The notes under the pieces: model-generated
Database searches by the model: none
What the model was told of the DNA's origin: nothing
What the model saw: only the letters and a program-made list of their open reading frames with translations
Made by a program: the position numbers and the translations under genes
NCBI RefSeq assembly: GCF_001428105.1
Contig: NZ_LMSJ01000031.1
Coordinates: 200-63,621, forward strand
Length of the DNA stretch: 63,422 nt
Direction: 5' to 3'
Source: Paenibacillus sp. Soil766
Lineage (GTDB): Bacteria > Bacillota > Bacilli > Paenibacillales > NBRC-103111
Shown: positions 34,418 to 42,516 of the stretch, piece after piece
How the letters are laid out: each line of letters begins with the position of its first letter
Numbering within the stretch: position 1 is the first letter of the stretch

Positions 34418-34903
34418 CTACGCCATTTCTATCACTGCATCCAATACGGACTGCACGTGATTTTTAATTTTCACCTTACTCCATTCCTTCACAATGTATC
34501 CTTTTTCATTGATAAGAAACGTCGAACGAATAATGCCCATGTACTCGCGGCCATAGAGCTTTTTCAACGCCCATACCCCATACTTCTCAGCTATCTTATG
34601 ATTCGTATCTGAAAGCAGGAGAAAAGGCAGCTCGTACTTGGCAATAAATTTGTCATGCGATTTCAGCTCATCCGGGCTGATGCCGATCACTTCTACACCT
34701 AACTCGGCAAACTTCCCGTTATAATCTCGAAAGTCGCAGGATTGCTGGGTACAGGTTGGTGTATTGTCTTGCGGGTAAAAATAAATGACGACTTTGCGCC
34801 CTTTATAATCAGCTAAAGAAACTTTCTCTCCGCTCGAGGCAGGCAGCGAAAAGGCAGGTGCCTTACGCTTCGTTACCGCCGCCATTTCACTTACTTTTTT
34901 CAA
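34418..34903 (-). CDS. bcp: Bcp/PrxQ-type thiol peroxidase
   Basis: A 161-residue peroxiredoxin reducing H2O2 and organic hydroperoxides. The peroxidatic and resolving Cys are arranged as TPTCTQQSCDFRD (Cys-x4-Cys), the atypical 2-Cys arrangement of PrxQ/Bcp. The thioredoxin-fold elements FYPQDNTPTC and GVWALKKLYGREYMGI are also present. The start is uncertain: a TTG at 34903 has a well placed GAGGAG, while an ATG at 34885 gives a more usual N-terminus (MAAVTKRKAP). The frame is open to an ATG at 34951. It is a single gene with a terminator from the TetR side nearby. Confidence 0.92.
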   Translation of the reverse strand: MKKVSEMAAVTKRKAPAFSLPASSGEKVSLADYKGRKVVIYFYPQDNTPTCTQQSCDFRDYNGKFAELGVEVIGISPDELKSHDKFIAKYELPFLLLSDTNHKIAEKYGVWALKKLYGREYMGIIRSTFLINEKGYIVKEWSKVKIKNHVQSVLDAVIEMA

Positions 34904-34984
34904 TACGGCTCTCTCCTCTTTCTCGTCTTGCGATGCAATTCTTAACTTCATCCATTATGCGATATTCCCGGGATGACATCAAAC

Positions 34985-35024
34985 GAAAAAAGCTGCTACG
35001 AATCACAATGACTCCTAAGCAGCT
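34985..35024 (-). terminator. Terminator of the ECF41 operon
   Basis: Minus strand AGCTGCT...AGCAGCT followed by TTTTTTC. It lies about 25 bp after the sigma factor stop codon. Confidence 0.8.
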
Positions 35025-35047
35025 TTCTATGATAAGAGGTTAGGACC

Positions 35048-35950
35048 TCAGGCTTCCGTTTGCCATGTTTCAATGTGCTGCAATTTAGCAGGATTCACGA
35101 CGAGATAGAAAGCTTTGATCTGCCCCTCCTCTAATTGAAAAGTCATCACATTATTAGGCTGATTATTCACATACGCAACAATCCCTAATTGCTCGTTCAC
35201 CGTCGTTAAGATAAAGCGATAATCCTCTGGTAATTTGGCCAAAACGCCAGATAAGAACTTGGCAATTCGTTCTGCCCCCAAGATCGGGTTGGTCGCCGCG
35301 TTCACCTTACCTCCGCCATCGGAGTATAGAATAGCATCGGATTTCACGATGGATAACAGTTGCGAGATATTCCCCGACACTAATGCGTGTACGAATTGTT
35401 CCACGATCGCTGTGGTTTGTTTCGTTTCATTAGCCCGCTCCCGCGGGAGGTTTATCGCATTCTTGGCTCGGCGGAAAATTTGACGGCAATTCGTGCTGCT
35501 TTTGCCCACAATCTCGGCGATTTCATCGTATTCATACTGTAGGACCTCGCGAAGCAAGAATACAGCCCGCTCCACCCAGGACAGTTGCTGCAGGAGCAAC
35601 AGGTATGCAGTGGATAGCGATTCTTTGTGCGCATAAGCGAGATCCGGCGAGATCTGATGATCTGCACTTGTCGTCATCAGCGGCTCCGGCAGCCACGGCC
35701 CGACGTAAACCTCACGTTTTTTACTAGCGGAGCGCAAGCTATCGATGCAGCGGTTGGTCACGATTTTGCACAGATAAGCCTTGGGATTGTGTACATGATT
35801 CAGATTCGTCTCATTGGCGTACAGAAAGGCCTCCTGCACGATATCTTCCGCATCCATCACACTTCCCAGCATGCGATACGCCAGCGAAAACATTAACGGC
35901 CTATAGCTCAGATAGATCTGCTCGGAAGCCTCTGCTCCTGTGATCTCCAT
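35048..35950 (-). CDS. ECF41-type sigma factor (SigJ-like) with SnoaL domain
   Basis: A 300-residue sigma factor. Region 2 (~12-80, SLAYRMLGSVMDAEDIVQEA) and region 4 (~110-170) are typical ECF parts. The linker YVGPWLPEPL between them and a fused C-terminal SnoaL-like domain (~185-300), with DGGGKV and near the end NPAKL, define group ECF41. In this group the C-terminal domain controls activity, so no membrane anti-sigma factor is needed. The gene follows an FAD oxidoreductase by 37 bp, and such a partner is the known neighbour type. A close match to the ECF41 promoter lies upstream of the pair, implying autoregulation. Confidence 0.92.
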   Translation of the reverse strand: MEITGAEASEQIYLSYRPLMFSLAYRMLGSVMDAEDIVQEAFLYANETNLNHVHNPKAYLCKIVTNRCIDSLRSASKKREVYVGPWLPEPLMTTSADHQISPDLAYAHKESLSTAYLLLLQQLSWVERAVFLLREVLQYEYDEIAEIVGKSSTNCRQIFRRAKNAINLPRERANETKQTTAIVEQFVHALVSGNISQLLSIVKSDAILYSDGGGKVNAATNPILGAERIAKFLSGVLAKLPEDYRFILTTVNEQLGIVAYVNNQPNNVMTFQLEEGQIKAFYLVVNPAKLQHIETWQTEA

Positions 35951-35987
35951 CTTTCCACACCTCCCGATCTACTGTTATAGGACAATT

Positions 35988-37265
35988 TTAAACGAACTGA
36001 GGCAATTTTAAAATAGCTTGCGCCGCGCGTCTCGCACTTGCCGCCGAGGCATCGGCGAGCATTTCGCCATGGCTTGCCCAGTCACCCGCTACATAGAGTC
36101 CTCGAATGCCTGCAACGGCTGGACCTGTAAAAGGGTTGCTTTTCCCCCTATGGAGTGTATCGTGAGCCACGGTTATGTTAGGCAGGTACTGCCTCGCCAC
36201 CACTTCTTGTTCCCAGCCTGGATGCAGGGTATTCATGGTGGCTGTCAAGATCTCCTCATCTGCTTTGGGATTGTTCTCTCCAGGTCCATTATATTTCATC
36301 ACATGCACAACTAAGCTGCCATCCTCGCTTAACTTCGCATTCACTGTATGATGGGAGAAATAAATCGGCTGATCCAGTGCAATTGCAAAATCCCGACCAC
36401 GAACGGGAAGCTTCTTCAAGCCAAGGTCAAGACACGCTGCTTTGGAGGGGCGCGCCGCCTCTTTCCACTGCTTCAAGATCGTATACTCCGCACCAGGAAC
36501 CAGCTTATACGTTTCCGATGGGGATGCCGTGCTGATGACATGCTCAACTTCAAGCGTTTGATCGTTTGACAGTTTAAGGCCCTGAATTTGGCCATTCGCA
36601 TGCAGGATTTCTTTCACGTCAGAACCGCTGAGGATGTGAACTCCCGCTCCAATGGCTTGCTCCAACAGCTGATCGATGATCGTTTGCCAGCCTCCGTGGA
36701 GGTAGAGCACGCCTTTCAGCGCCCTCTGTACCTGTGCGAGCACGGGAGCTGCAAGCTGGAAATCATGATCATGTGCGTAGGTTGCCGTTCGGCATAAGGA
36801 GTAAAAGATATGACGAACCATCGGATCGGCAATTTCTTGTTCGGCCCACTCCCTCAGTGATGCTTTTCCTACTTTGCTTGCATCCATTTTGGTTAACCGT
36901 ATGATGAGGCGCAGAAGTCCAAACTTCCCTGACCAGGAGAGCAGTTTTGATGTGAGCATGCTGAGCGGGGTTGATGGCATCGGTACAAGCTCATTGTGCC
37001 ACATCGCATTAACTTTGGATGGCGGTGCCCCACCTTCAATGCGTATACCGAGCTCTTTTAGAATGCGATAAGCAGCTCCAGCTCGATATAGCGCATGTCC
37101 GCCTAGGTTGAAAAGCACACCATTTTTGTTATTTGTCATCGCTCTGCCGCCCATTCGTCCTGAACGTTCCAGCAGAACAACGCTTCTGCCACCTTTGGCT
37201 ACCTCAAGTGCAGCAATGAATCCAGCTAAGCCTCCGCCAATGACGGCTGTATCGTATTTTGTCAT
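35988..37265 (-). CDS. FAD-dependent amine oxidase/desaturase-like protein
   Basis: A 425-residue flavoprotein. The N-terminal Rossmann motif GGGLAGFIAALEVAKGG (residues ~11-27) is followed by the acidic strand end VVLLERSGRMGGRA, typical of phytoene-desaturase and monoamine-oxidase-type enzymes. The C-terminal FAD-binding segment reads GLYVAGDWASHGEMLADAS. The substrate is unknown. It is the first gene of the operon with the ECF41 sigma factor and the likely functional target of that regulator. The ATG at 37265 was chosen because GGAGG is eight bases upstream; two earlier ATGs overlap the RBS. Confidence 0.88.
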   Translation of the reverse strand: MTKYDTAVIGGGLAGFIAALEVAKGGRSVVLLERSGRMGGRAMTNNKNGVLFNLGGHALYRAGAAYRILKELGIRIEGGAPPSKVNAMWHNELVPMPSTPLSMLTSKLLSWSGKFGLLRLIIRLTKMDASKVGKASLREWAEQEIADPMVRHIFYSLCRTATYAHDHDFQLAAPVLAQVQRALKGVLYLHGGWQTIIDQLLEQAIGAGVHILSGSDVKEILHANGQIQGLKLSNDQTLEVEHVISTASPSETYKLVPGAEYTILKQWKEAARPSKAACLDLGLKKLPVRGRDFAIALDQPIYFSHHTVNAKLSEDGSLVVHVMKYNGPGENNPKADEEILTATMNTLHPGWEQEVVARQYLPNITVAHDTLHRGKSNPFTGPAVAGIRGLYVAGDWASHGEMLADASAASARRAAQAILKLPQFV

Positions 37266-37301
37266 GTTCATCATCCTCCAGTTTCGCTTTATATCTCATA
37301 A

Positions 37302-37328
37302 GGCGAAACAGGGATGTGTTTTGTGACA
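37302..37328 (-). promoter_or_regulatory. ECF41-type promoter
   Basis: Minus strand TGTCACA (37322-37328), 16-bp spacer, CGCC (37302-37305). The described ECF41 promoter is TGTCACA-N16-CGTC, so only one base differs. It lies about 40 bp upstream of the oxidoreductase start, and the sigma gene is in the same operon. Confidence 0.8.
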
Positions 37329-37497
37329 AGCGAAGAAAAGAATTATGTGGATGCGGGGCTCAGGCAAAGGTTTGATGTGGTTCAGGTGAGGTGAGGTAAG
37401 GTGAGAGATGAGGGATTGGGGGTGTCTGCGGTGGCTTGCTCTGTTGGCGGATACGGGTTGAGGTGGTTAAAGTAGCATGTCCACGTGTTTAGCTGCT

Positions 37498-37682
37498 TAA
37501 CATACAGTTAATTCTTGCAGATTCGACGGTTTTCCCACTATAGCTGTAAAAACTCCAGTTAATTTCATGCAAATTTGAAGAAACGGGACAAAAGCTGAAA
37601 ATTAACTGTAGGTAATCCAGCTAACTCCTCAGAAACGCGAAATACGGTTCGAATAGATGTAGAAAATCCAGTTAGTTAGATA
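37498..37682. repeat. Dispersed intergenic repeat, family B
   Basis: Units containing CAGTTAATT or close variants at about 37505, 37556, 37618 and 37668, plus an inverted AATTAACTG at about 37600. The units are about 51 bp apart, with a TGCA-centred segment after the first two. It resembles family A in layout but differs in sequence. No second copy was found in this window. Confidence 0.5.
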
Positions 37683-37757
37683 AAGTAGCAGCTCAGACTG
37701 AGCGTAGGTGGGGTTGCGGTTGCGGTTGTGGTTGCGTGCAGCACACGAATAATTTTA

Positions 37758-37886
37758 TAATCCACAGGCAGTTTTCTGTGGATAACTCAATATGTGGATA
37801 TGTTAATACGCACACTCTAAGTTATGCACAACAGGGACTTTAGGCCCTGTGGACTTGTGGGTAACTTTGTGGATAGATGTGTATAA
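37758..37886. repeat. Cluster of DnaA boxes
   Basis: Perfect matches to TTATNCACA or its complement lie at 37777-37785 (TGTGGATAA), 37822-37830 (TTATGCACA) and 37878-37886 (TGTGTATAA). One-mismatch boxes lie at 37758, 37793, 37856 and 37868. Seven boxes in 130 bp is far above chance. Confidence 0.65.
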
Positions 37887-37980
37887 ATGCCAATAGGGGC
37901 CGCCTCTGGAGGGAGACGACCTCGCATATATTTATACTTACCATAAGAGTTCATCCGTACATTTGTAGGCTGCTTAGTGC

Positions 37981-39024
37981 TTATCCGGACAGTCGACTCC
38001 AAATTTCATTCAACCATTTAGCAAATAACTCTTTTTCCTCAAACTGTGGATAATGTGCTGAATTTTCAAAAATAACAAAATCCTTTTTAGGTGCTTCTAG
38101 CCTATCAAAGTATTGCCTTGCTGCATTTATGGATGTCATATAATCATATTGTCCCATTATGAAATAAACGGGGATGTTCACTTTACTTACGACACTTGTC
38201 ATAGTATTCTTCGACTCTTCCTCTAAAAGGATTTTCTGAGATAAAGAAACTCCTTTTACATAGCGGATGACATCTAGCAAATTATACTCACGATGAAGGA
38301 GAAATCCTGTGTAATAATCTCTGTTATCATTAATTAATCTTGCTGCCCCTCCATATTTTCGAACCATGTCTCTAGGAGTAAGCATTTCCCCTCGCTCTAT
38401 CGCACTGCGAAGATGCTCTAATCGTTCCACATCTTTCTGATTACTGACTAATCTTGCTTGTTCTACGGAGTAATTCAAACTGTCCAATTCGCTTATCCTA
38501 TGATCCGCAACCTGCCCTATACCCATATAAGCAACAAATTTGTCAGGAGCTTTTGCCACAGCTTTCATTCCAATATAAGTACCAAAAGAATGACCGATCA
38601 GCAACACTTTCGGTTGTCCGAATACTTCTTCAACATAATCTGTCAAGGCCAGCAAATCGTCTACTAGCAAATCTGTTGACAAATTTGAGTAATCCTCGTA
38701 AAAATGATACGATTTCCCACTGCCTCTTTGATCATAGTGTACAATTGTAAAATTGGCTTCAAGCAAGTCCTGATATTTCCTAACATAAGGAATTTCGGAA
38801 CAACCTGGACCGCCATGCACAAAAATCACGATTGGATTGTGGAGGTCCACTCCCCTAATCATTACTTCTTGCTTCGTGCCATTAATTTGAACTTGTTCCA
38901 ATAAACTGATACTGTTATTCCCTTTAATTCGAGGTGTCCACGTTGGAAAAACCAAACCGACTGCAATAAGCAATACAACACTTACGATCAGGATTTTCAC
39001 TATTTTAAAGCCTTTTCTTATCAA
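37981..39024 (-). CDS. Alpha/beta hydrolase, proline-iminopeptidase-like
   Basis: A 347-residue alpha/beta-hydrolase fold enzyme anchored by one N-terminal helix (~8-28). The oxyanion segment is HGGPG and the nucleophile elbow is GHSFG. Asp in the region MGQYDY and His in SAHYPQFEE complete a probable Ser-Asp-His triad. The HGGPG motif is shared with prolyl iminopeptidases, but the membrane anchor and Tyr-rich region are different, so substrate is uncertain. The start was set at a TTG (39024) with GGAGGAG six bases away; upstream ATGs at 39069, 39039 and 39036 have weaker signals. No neighbour shares its operon. Confidence 0.85.
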   Translation of the reverse strand: MIRKGFKIVKILIVSVVLLIAVGLVFPTWTPRIKGNNSISLLEQVQINGTKQEVMIRGVDLHNPIVIFVHGGPGCSEIPYVRKYQDLLEANFTIVHYDQRGSGKSYHFYEDYSNLSTDLLVDDLLALTDYVEEVFGQPKVLLIGHSFGTYIGMKAVAKAPDKFVAYMGIGQVADHRISELDSLNYSVEQARLVSNQKDVERLEHLRSAIERGEMLTPRDMVRKYGGAARLINDNRDYYTGFLLHREYNLLDVIRYVKGVSLSQKILLEEESKNTMTSVVSKVNIPVYFIMGQYDYMTSINAARQYFDRLEAPKKDFVIFENSAHYPQFEEKELFAKWLNEIWSRLSG

Positions 39025-39131
39025 ATGAGGCTCCTCCATCATCGCTTCTTCCCATGTGTACATGGACAAATACAGTATAAAATAGCCCGCATCTTGTTTA
39101 CAAGATTTGGACTATTTTAATAATTCTATTA

Positions 39132-40127
39132 TTAGCTAGTGATAGGCGGCGTCAACCGACTGCCCTCTAGCTCAACTCCCTTTTGCAGCCGCAAGGCTTC
39201 CCGCCAATAGTAGCCTGCAATGGCAATATCGAAGATGCCTAAGCCCATTGGATTGAAAAAAACGGGTTCCTGCGCTTCCACACGAGCTAACTGGTCACGA
39301 AGCACAACATCCGCCAAGGTGTGCACACCTGATTCTTGCAGGTTATAAAGCAGGTGCAGCTGCTCGATATCCGTCTGCTCACGGCATACTTCGCGCCAAT
39401 CATCCACAATGATCACTTTCACGCCAGCAACGCTTTCCGGTTTGTAATCTCGAAGGGATACGTTGAGAAGAAGTGAGCCTGCGGGCGGGGCCTCATCAAT
39501 GTACCTCTCCGCCGACACTGTGCATGTCATAATCACATTGGCCTCTCGGTAGCCAGCGCGCCAATCATTAATGACCTGCGTCCTGTTCTGAATAGCCCCT
39601 GGAATCGTTTCAAATTCGACACCATTCAGATCATAAATCCGAACTTCTTCAATCCATTCGCCAAATAAAGCAACACACATATCTAGATGCAGCCGCCCTA
39701 TGGGTCCCCATCCAATTAAGTGAATGCGCAAACACTCAGGCTGCCTCACCTTCACAAATTGACTCAACATCACACCGCTCACCGCTGCAGTTCGAAGACC
39801 ATTTAACAGTCCGCTGTGGATAAATGCCAGCGGCTCACCTGACGAAGGTTTATTCAGAATCAGCGTATTATGAGCCCGGGGAAGTCCCTTGAGGCGATTG
39901 TCTGGAAAGCTCGCAATCCATTTAATGCCCGAAATATTGATGTTACCTCCTACATAAGCAGGCATCGCAATAATCCGGTTTTTCGGATCGCGAAAACGTA
40001 AGTATGGCTTCAAGGGGTGAGCACAATCCCCGCTATCTTGTATGGCAACGACATCTTTAATAATGGTGGTTAGCTTCTTCCAATCGATTCCGATCTCTCG
40101 GATATGGTCATCCTGTAAATACAACAT
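39132..40127 (-). CDS. sbnB: N-(2-amino-2-carboxyethyl)-L-glutamate dehydrogenase, SbnB-like
   Basis: A 331-residue member of the ornithine cyclodeaminase/mu-crystallin family, in the SbnB branch. SbnB oxidises the SbnA product N-(1-amino-1-carboxyl-2-ethyl)-glutamic acid to give L-2,3-diaminopropionate and 2-oxoglutarate. The Rossmann motif GWGPIGRLH (~146-154), the substrate-handling segment GLRTAAVSG (~110-118) and the end PMGLGIFDIAIAGYYWREAL fit the family. It starts 16 bp after the sbnA stop with GGGAG as ribosome binding site. The gene set points to a Dap-derived product; here no staphyloferrin B genes are present. Confidence 0.88.
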   Translation of the reverse strand: MLYLQDDHIREIGIDWKKLTTIIKDVVAIQDSGDCAHPLKPYLRFRDPKNRIIAMPAYVGGNINISGIKWIASFPDNRLKGLPRAHNTLILNKPSSGEPLAFIHSGLLNGLRTAAVSGVMLSQFVKVRQPECLRIHLIGWGPIGRLHLDMCVALFGEWIEEVRIYDLNGVEFETIPGAIQNRTQVINDWRAGYREANVIMTCTVSAERYIDEAPPAGSLLLNVSLRDYKPESVAGVKVIIVDDWREVCREQTDIEQLHLLYNLQESGVHTLADVVLRDQLARVEAQEPVFFNPMGLGIFDIAIAGYYWREALRLQKGVELEGSRLTPPITS

Positions 40128-40143
40128 TCGCTAGTCTCCCATG

Positions 40144-41109
40144 CTAGTTACTCGGTGTATACCCTATTTCTCGTCCAACCCATTCATCGTTATACACAGT
40201 ATTCAAATACCGTTCACCACGGTCCGGTAAAATAGCTGCGCAAATTGCGCCAGGTGGAATGGATTCACTCATTCTGCGTATCGCTGATATAACGCCCCCG
40301 GAGGAAGCGCCCGCGAGAATGGCTTCTTCACGAACTAATGCGCGACAGCCTTCCACACAGTCCCTATCGGATACGTACACGACCCGATCCGCAACATCAT
40401 GCCGATGCAAGCCAGGTGTGATACCTGCGCCTAGTCCAGGGAACTTCCTTGAACCTTTTTCCCCGCCAAAAATAACACTGCCTTCGGCATCCACCGCCAC
40501 GATCTGTGTCGACCAACCGCGACTGCGGATGTACTCCATGCACCCTCGAATCGTTCCACATGAACTGACACCGCAAAATAAATAGTCGACTGCACCTAAC
40601 TGCTCGCCAATTTCTCTCATTGTTGTCTCGCTATGAGCTAGCGCATTGTCTGGACTTCCATACTGGTTCGTCCAGTAGGCATTGGGGATTTGACTCACTA
40701 ACTCCGCCACTCGCCGTATGCGAGCTGGCAGAAACTCCCCCGTCGCCTCATCTGGCACGGAAACGAGATCGATCTCCCCATGGAAGCTGCGGATGATTTG
40801 CAAATGCTGCTGCGTCGTGCGAGGATCGACAACGCAGATGAAGCGAAGCCCTAAATATCGGCAAAGCTGAGCGAGACTGATCGCCAAGTTGCCGGAACTA
40901 GACTCCACGATGACACTCTCGCTCGTCACCTCACCACGGCGGATCGCCTCCCGCAGCATGAACAGGGCTGGCCGATCCTTCGCGCTGCCGCCGGGGTTCA
41001 TCCACTCCATTTTGCCATAAACTTCAAAAGGTTGATCCTTAAACAAACGTGACAGCTGAATAAGCGGTGTATGCCCGATCGCACGGACAATTCCTCCTTC
41101 AAGCTCCAT
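40144..41109 (-). CDS. sbnA: N-(2-amino-2-carboxyethyl)-L-glutamate synthase, SbnA-like
   Basis: A 321-residue PLP-dependent enzyme of the cysteine-synthase fold. SbnA condenses O-phospho-L-serine with L-glutamate, the first step toward L-2,3-diaminopropionate. The PLP lysine is in NPGGSAKDRPALFM. The SbnA-type residues SSSGNLAISLAQLC and the phosphate-binding segment GVSSCGTIRG are visible. The gene lies between the adenylating enzyme and sbnB in the same operon, 14 bp from the first and 16 bp from the second. The assignment over ordinary cysteine synthase rests on these motifs and on the sbnB neighbour. Confidence 0.88.
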   Translation of the reverse strand: MELEGGIVRAIGHTPLIQLSRLFKDQPFEVYGKMEWMNPGGSAKDRPALFMLREAIRRGEVTSESVIVESSSGNLAISLAQLCRYLGLRFICVVDPRTTQQHLQIIRSFHGEIDLVSVPDEATGEFLPARIRRVAELVSQIPNAYWTNQYGSPDNALAHSETTMREIGEQLGAVDYLFCGVSSCGTIRGCMEYIRSRGWSTQIVAVDAEGSVIFGGEKGSRKFPGLGAGITPGLHRHDVADRVVYVSDRDCVEGCRALVREEAILAGASSGGVISAIRRMSESIPPGAICAAILPDRGERYLNTVYNDEWVGREIGYTPSN

Positions 41110-41123
41110 TCGCTTCCCCTCCT

Positions 41124-42317
41124 TTACGTGTAAAAAATCTTTTTATTTTTCACGGAGGTGCGGTTCTGTGAATCCTCATAGGTGCCCCCGATAACTTGGA
41201 TACCATCCAAAAGCTTCGCCTGAATCATCATGCCGATAGCTGGAATTCGACTTTCTATATCCGCACGAATGTTGTTCAGAACAGCTGGAGTTGCCAGCAC
41301 ACTGTAGACATAAACAGTCAATGCATTACCACTCACCTGTACACGAACGCTGGCTTCCCGCAGATGACGATAGACGACATCCTCGATATCATAGATACTA
41401 ATTTTCTCACCGTGCTTCAGGTCGGGGCCAATGCGTTTCACAATACTCTGAAAGCTCTGCGTAGGAACACCATCGACATCAATAGCTCTCAAATCACGTA
41501 CAACATCGTAGGTAACGTACCGCAGCGCCGGGAACGAATCCCTTACCGTCGAGGTGAGGACCAACACTTGCTCTAACTCATCAGGCAGAGGCTCCATATC
41601 GGCATCTAGCAGCTCCGCTCTCACACCTTCTGCGATGATGCCCTCTGCAAACAAATACCTGCCATAATCGTGTGAAAAGTAAGCAATCGTTCCGATCTCG
41701 ATGGAGCCATACGTATCAGTGACCTGCGTTTCGGCTATCCCGAGTCTTTCGGCCGTACGTTGTCTCCAGCCTGGCGAAGCAATCTCCCCCACGAGAATGA
41801 CATGCTGGATGCCATAGCTTCCTGGAGCCTCCGACGCTTGCATAATCCGATCCAAAATGGACGGCATCGTATACAGCACCTCGGGTCGAAAGCTTTGCAG
41901 CCGTTCAATATGCTCCTCGATTGGAAGACGGAAGGAGACAGACTCCACCTCCATACCGAGTTCCCGAAATACCTCGACGGCCGTCGCCTCAGCATGCCCT
42001 GTACCCATGTCTGCCATCGCAGTTCGATATCGAGTACCTTTCAGAATACTGCGGAATACGTCCAGTTTGACTCGTAGATAAGCTTCCTCATCAGATTGCG
42101 AATAAAAAATCGACTTACGCCGCTTCGAGCTCGTACCTGAAGTTTGATACCGATTCATATCCTTATCCTGTAGACATGGATTGGTATCCGTATAGTAATA
42201 CGATTCCAACATGCCAGCTGACACTAGCGGTAGTGCAGCGAACTCTTCCTGCTCGTGTCCTGGCAGCAACCAGGGAAATTGCCGCTTCATCTTTTGTATA
42301 ACTTCCTTTAAGTGCAT
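41124..42317 (-). CDS. PaaK/CapK-type adenylate-forming enzyme
   Basis: A 397-residue protein resembling phenylacetate-CoA ligase and CapK/coenzyme F390 synthetase-type enzymes. The nucleotide-binding loop YQTSGTSSKRR (near residue 58-68) is the family's SGTTG-like motif. Further motifs VLVGEIASP, DTYGSIEIG and RYVTYDVVRDL follow the ANL order. The protein is shorter than standalone ANL enzymes but close to CapK proteins. It heads the operon with sbnA and sbnB and probably activates an acid for linkage to diaminopropionate or a product of it (inference). No carrier protein or NRPS is encoded nearby. Confidence 0.8.
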   Translation of the reverse strand: MHLKEVIQKMKRQFPWLLPGHEQEEFAALPLVSAGMLESYYYTDTNPCLQDKDMNRYQTSGTSSKRRKSIFYSQSDEEAYLRVKLDVFRSILKGTRYRTAMADMGTGHAEATAVEVFRELGMEVESVSFRLPIEEHIERLQSFRPEVLYTMPSILDRIMQASEAPGSYGIQHVILVGEIASPGWRQRTAERLGIAETQVTDTYGSIEIGTIAYFSHDYGRYLFAEGIIAEGVRAELLDADMEPLPDELEQVLVLTSTVRDSFPALRYVTYDVVRDLRAIDVDGVPTQSFQSIVKRIGPDLKHGEKISIYDIEDVVYRHLREASVRVQVSGNALTVYVYSVLATPAVLNNIRADIESRIPAIGMMIQAKLLDGIQVIGGTYEDSQNRTSVKNKKIFYT

Positions 42318-42516
42318 AGACGTGCGGCTCCTCCTCTCAGCTCTACTAACTCAACCTGCAGCCCAAATCCACTTGATTACATATTCTATGCGCCCTTCCC
42401 GGCTATCGTTCTTTTTTCCTACTTGTCTAAATGATTTCCCTGTTCACCCGCCCCCCGTGTCGCTCATATCATATCGAAATAATGAAACGCTACACTCGGT
42501 AGAGAGGATCGTCACC

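Larger units (their letters stand above)
37266..37980. other. Long intergenic region with repeat and DnaA boxes
   Basis: No gene is seen. From right to left of the oxidoreductase it contains the ECF41-type promoter, a simple GAGGTGAGG-type tract at about 37,385-37,410, the family B repeat (37498-37682) and a cluster of DnaA boxes (37758-37886). Confidence 0.65.

Noticed and set aside
42211..42516. 102-codon upstream extension of the ATP-grasp frame
   Set aside because: It overlaps the divergent PaaK-like gene and lacks any start signal; a start with RBS lies at 42517.
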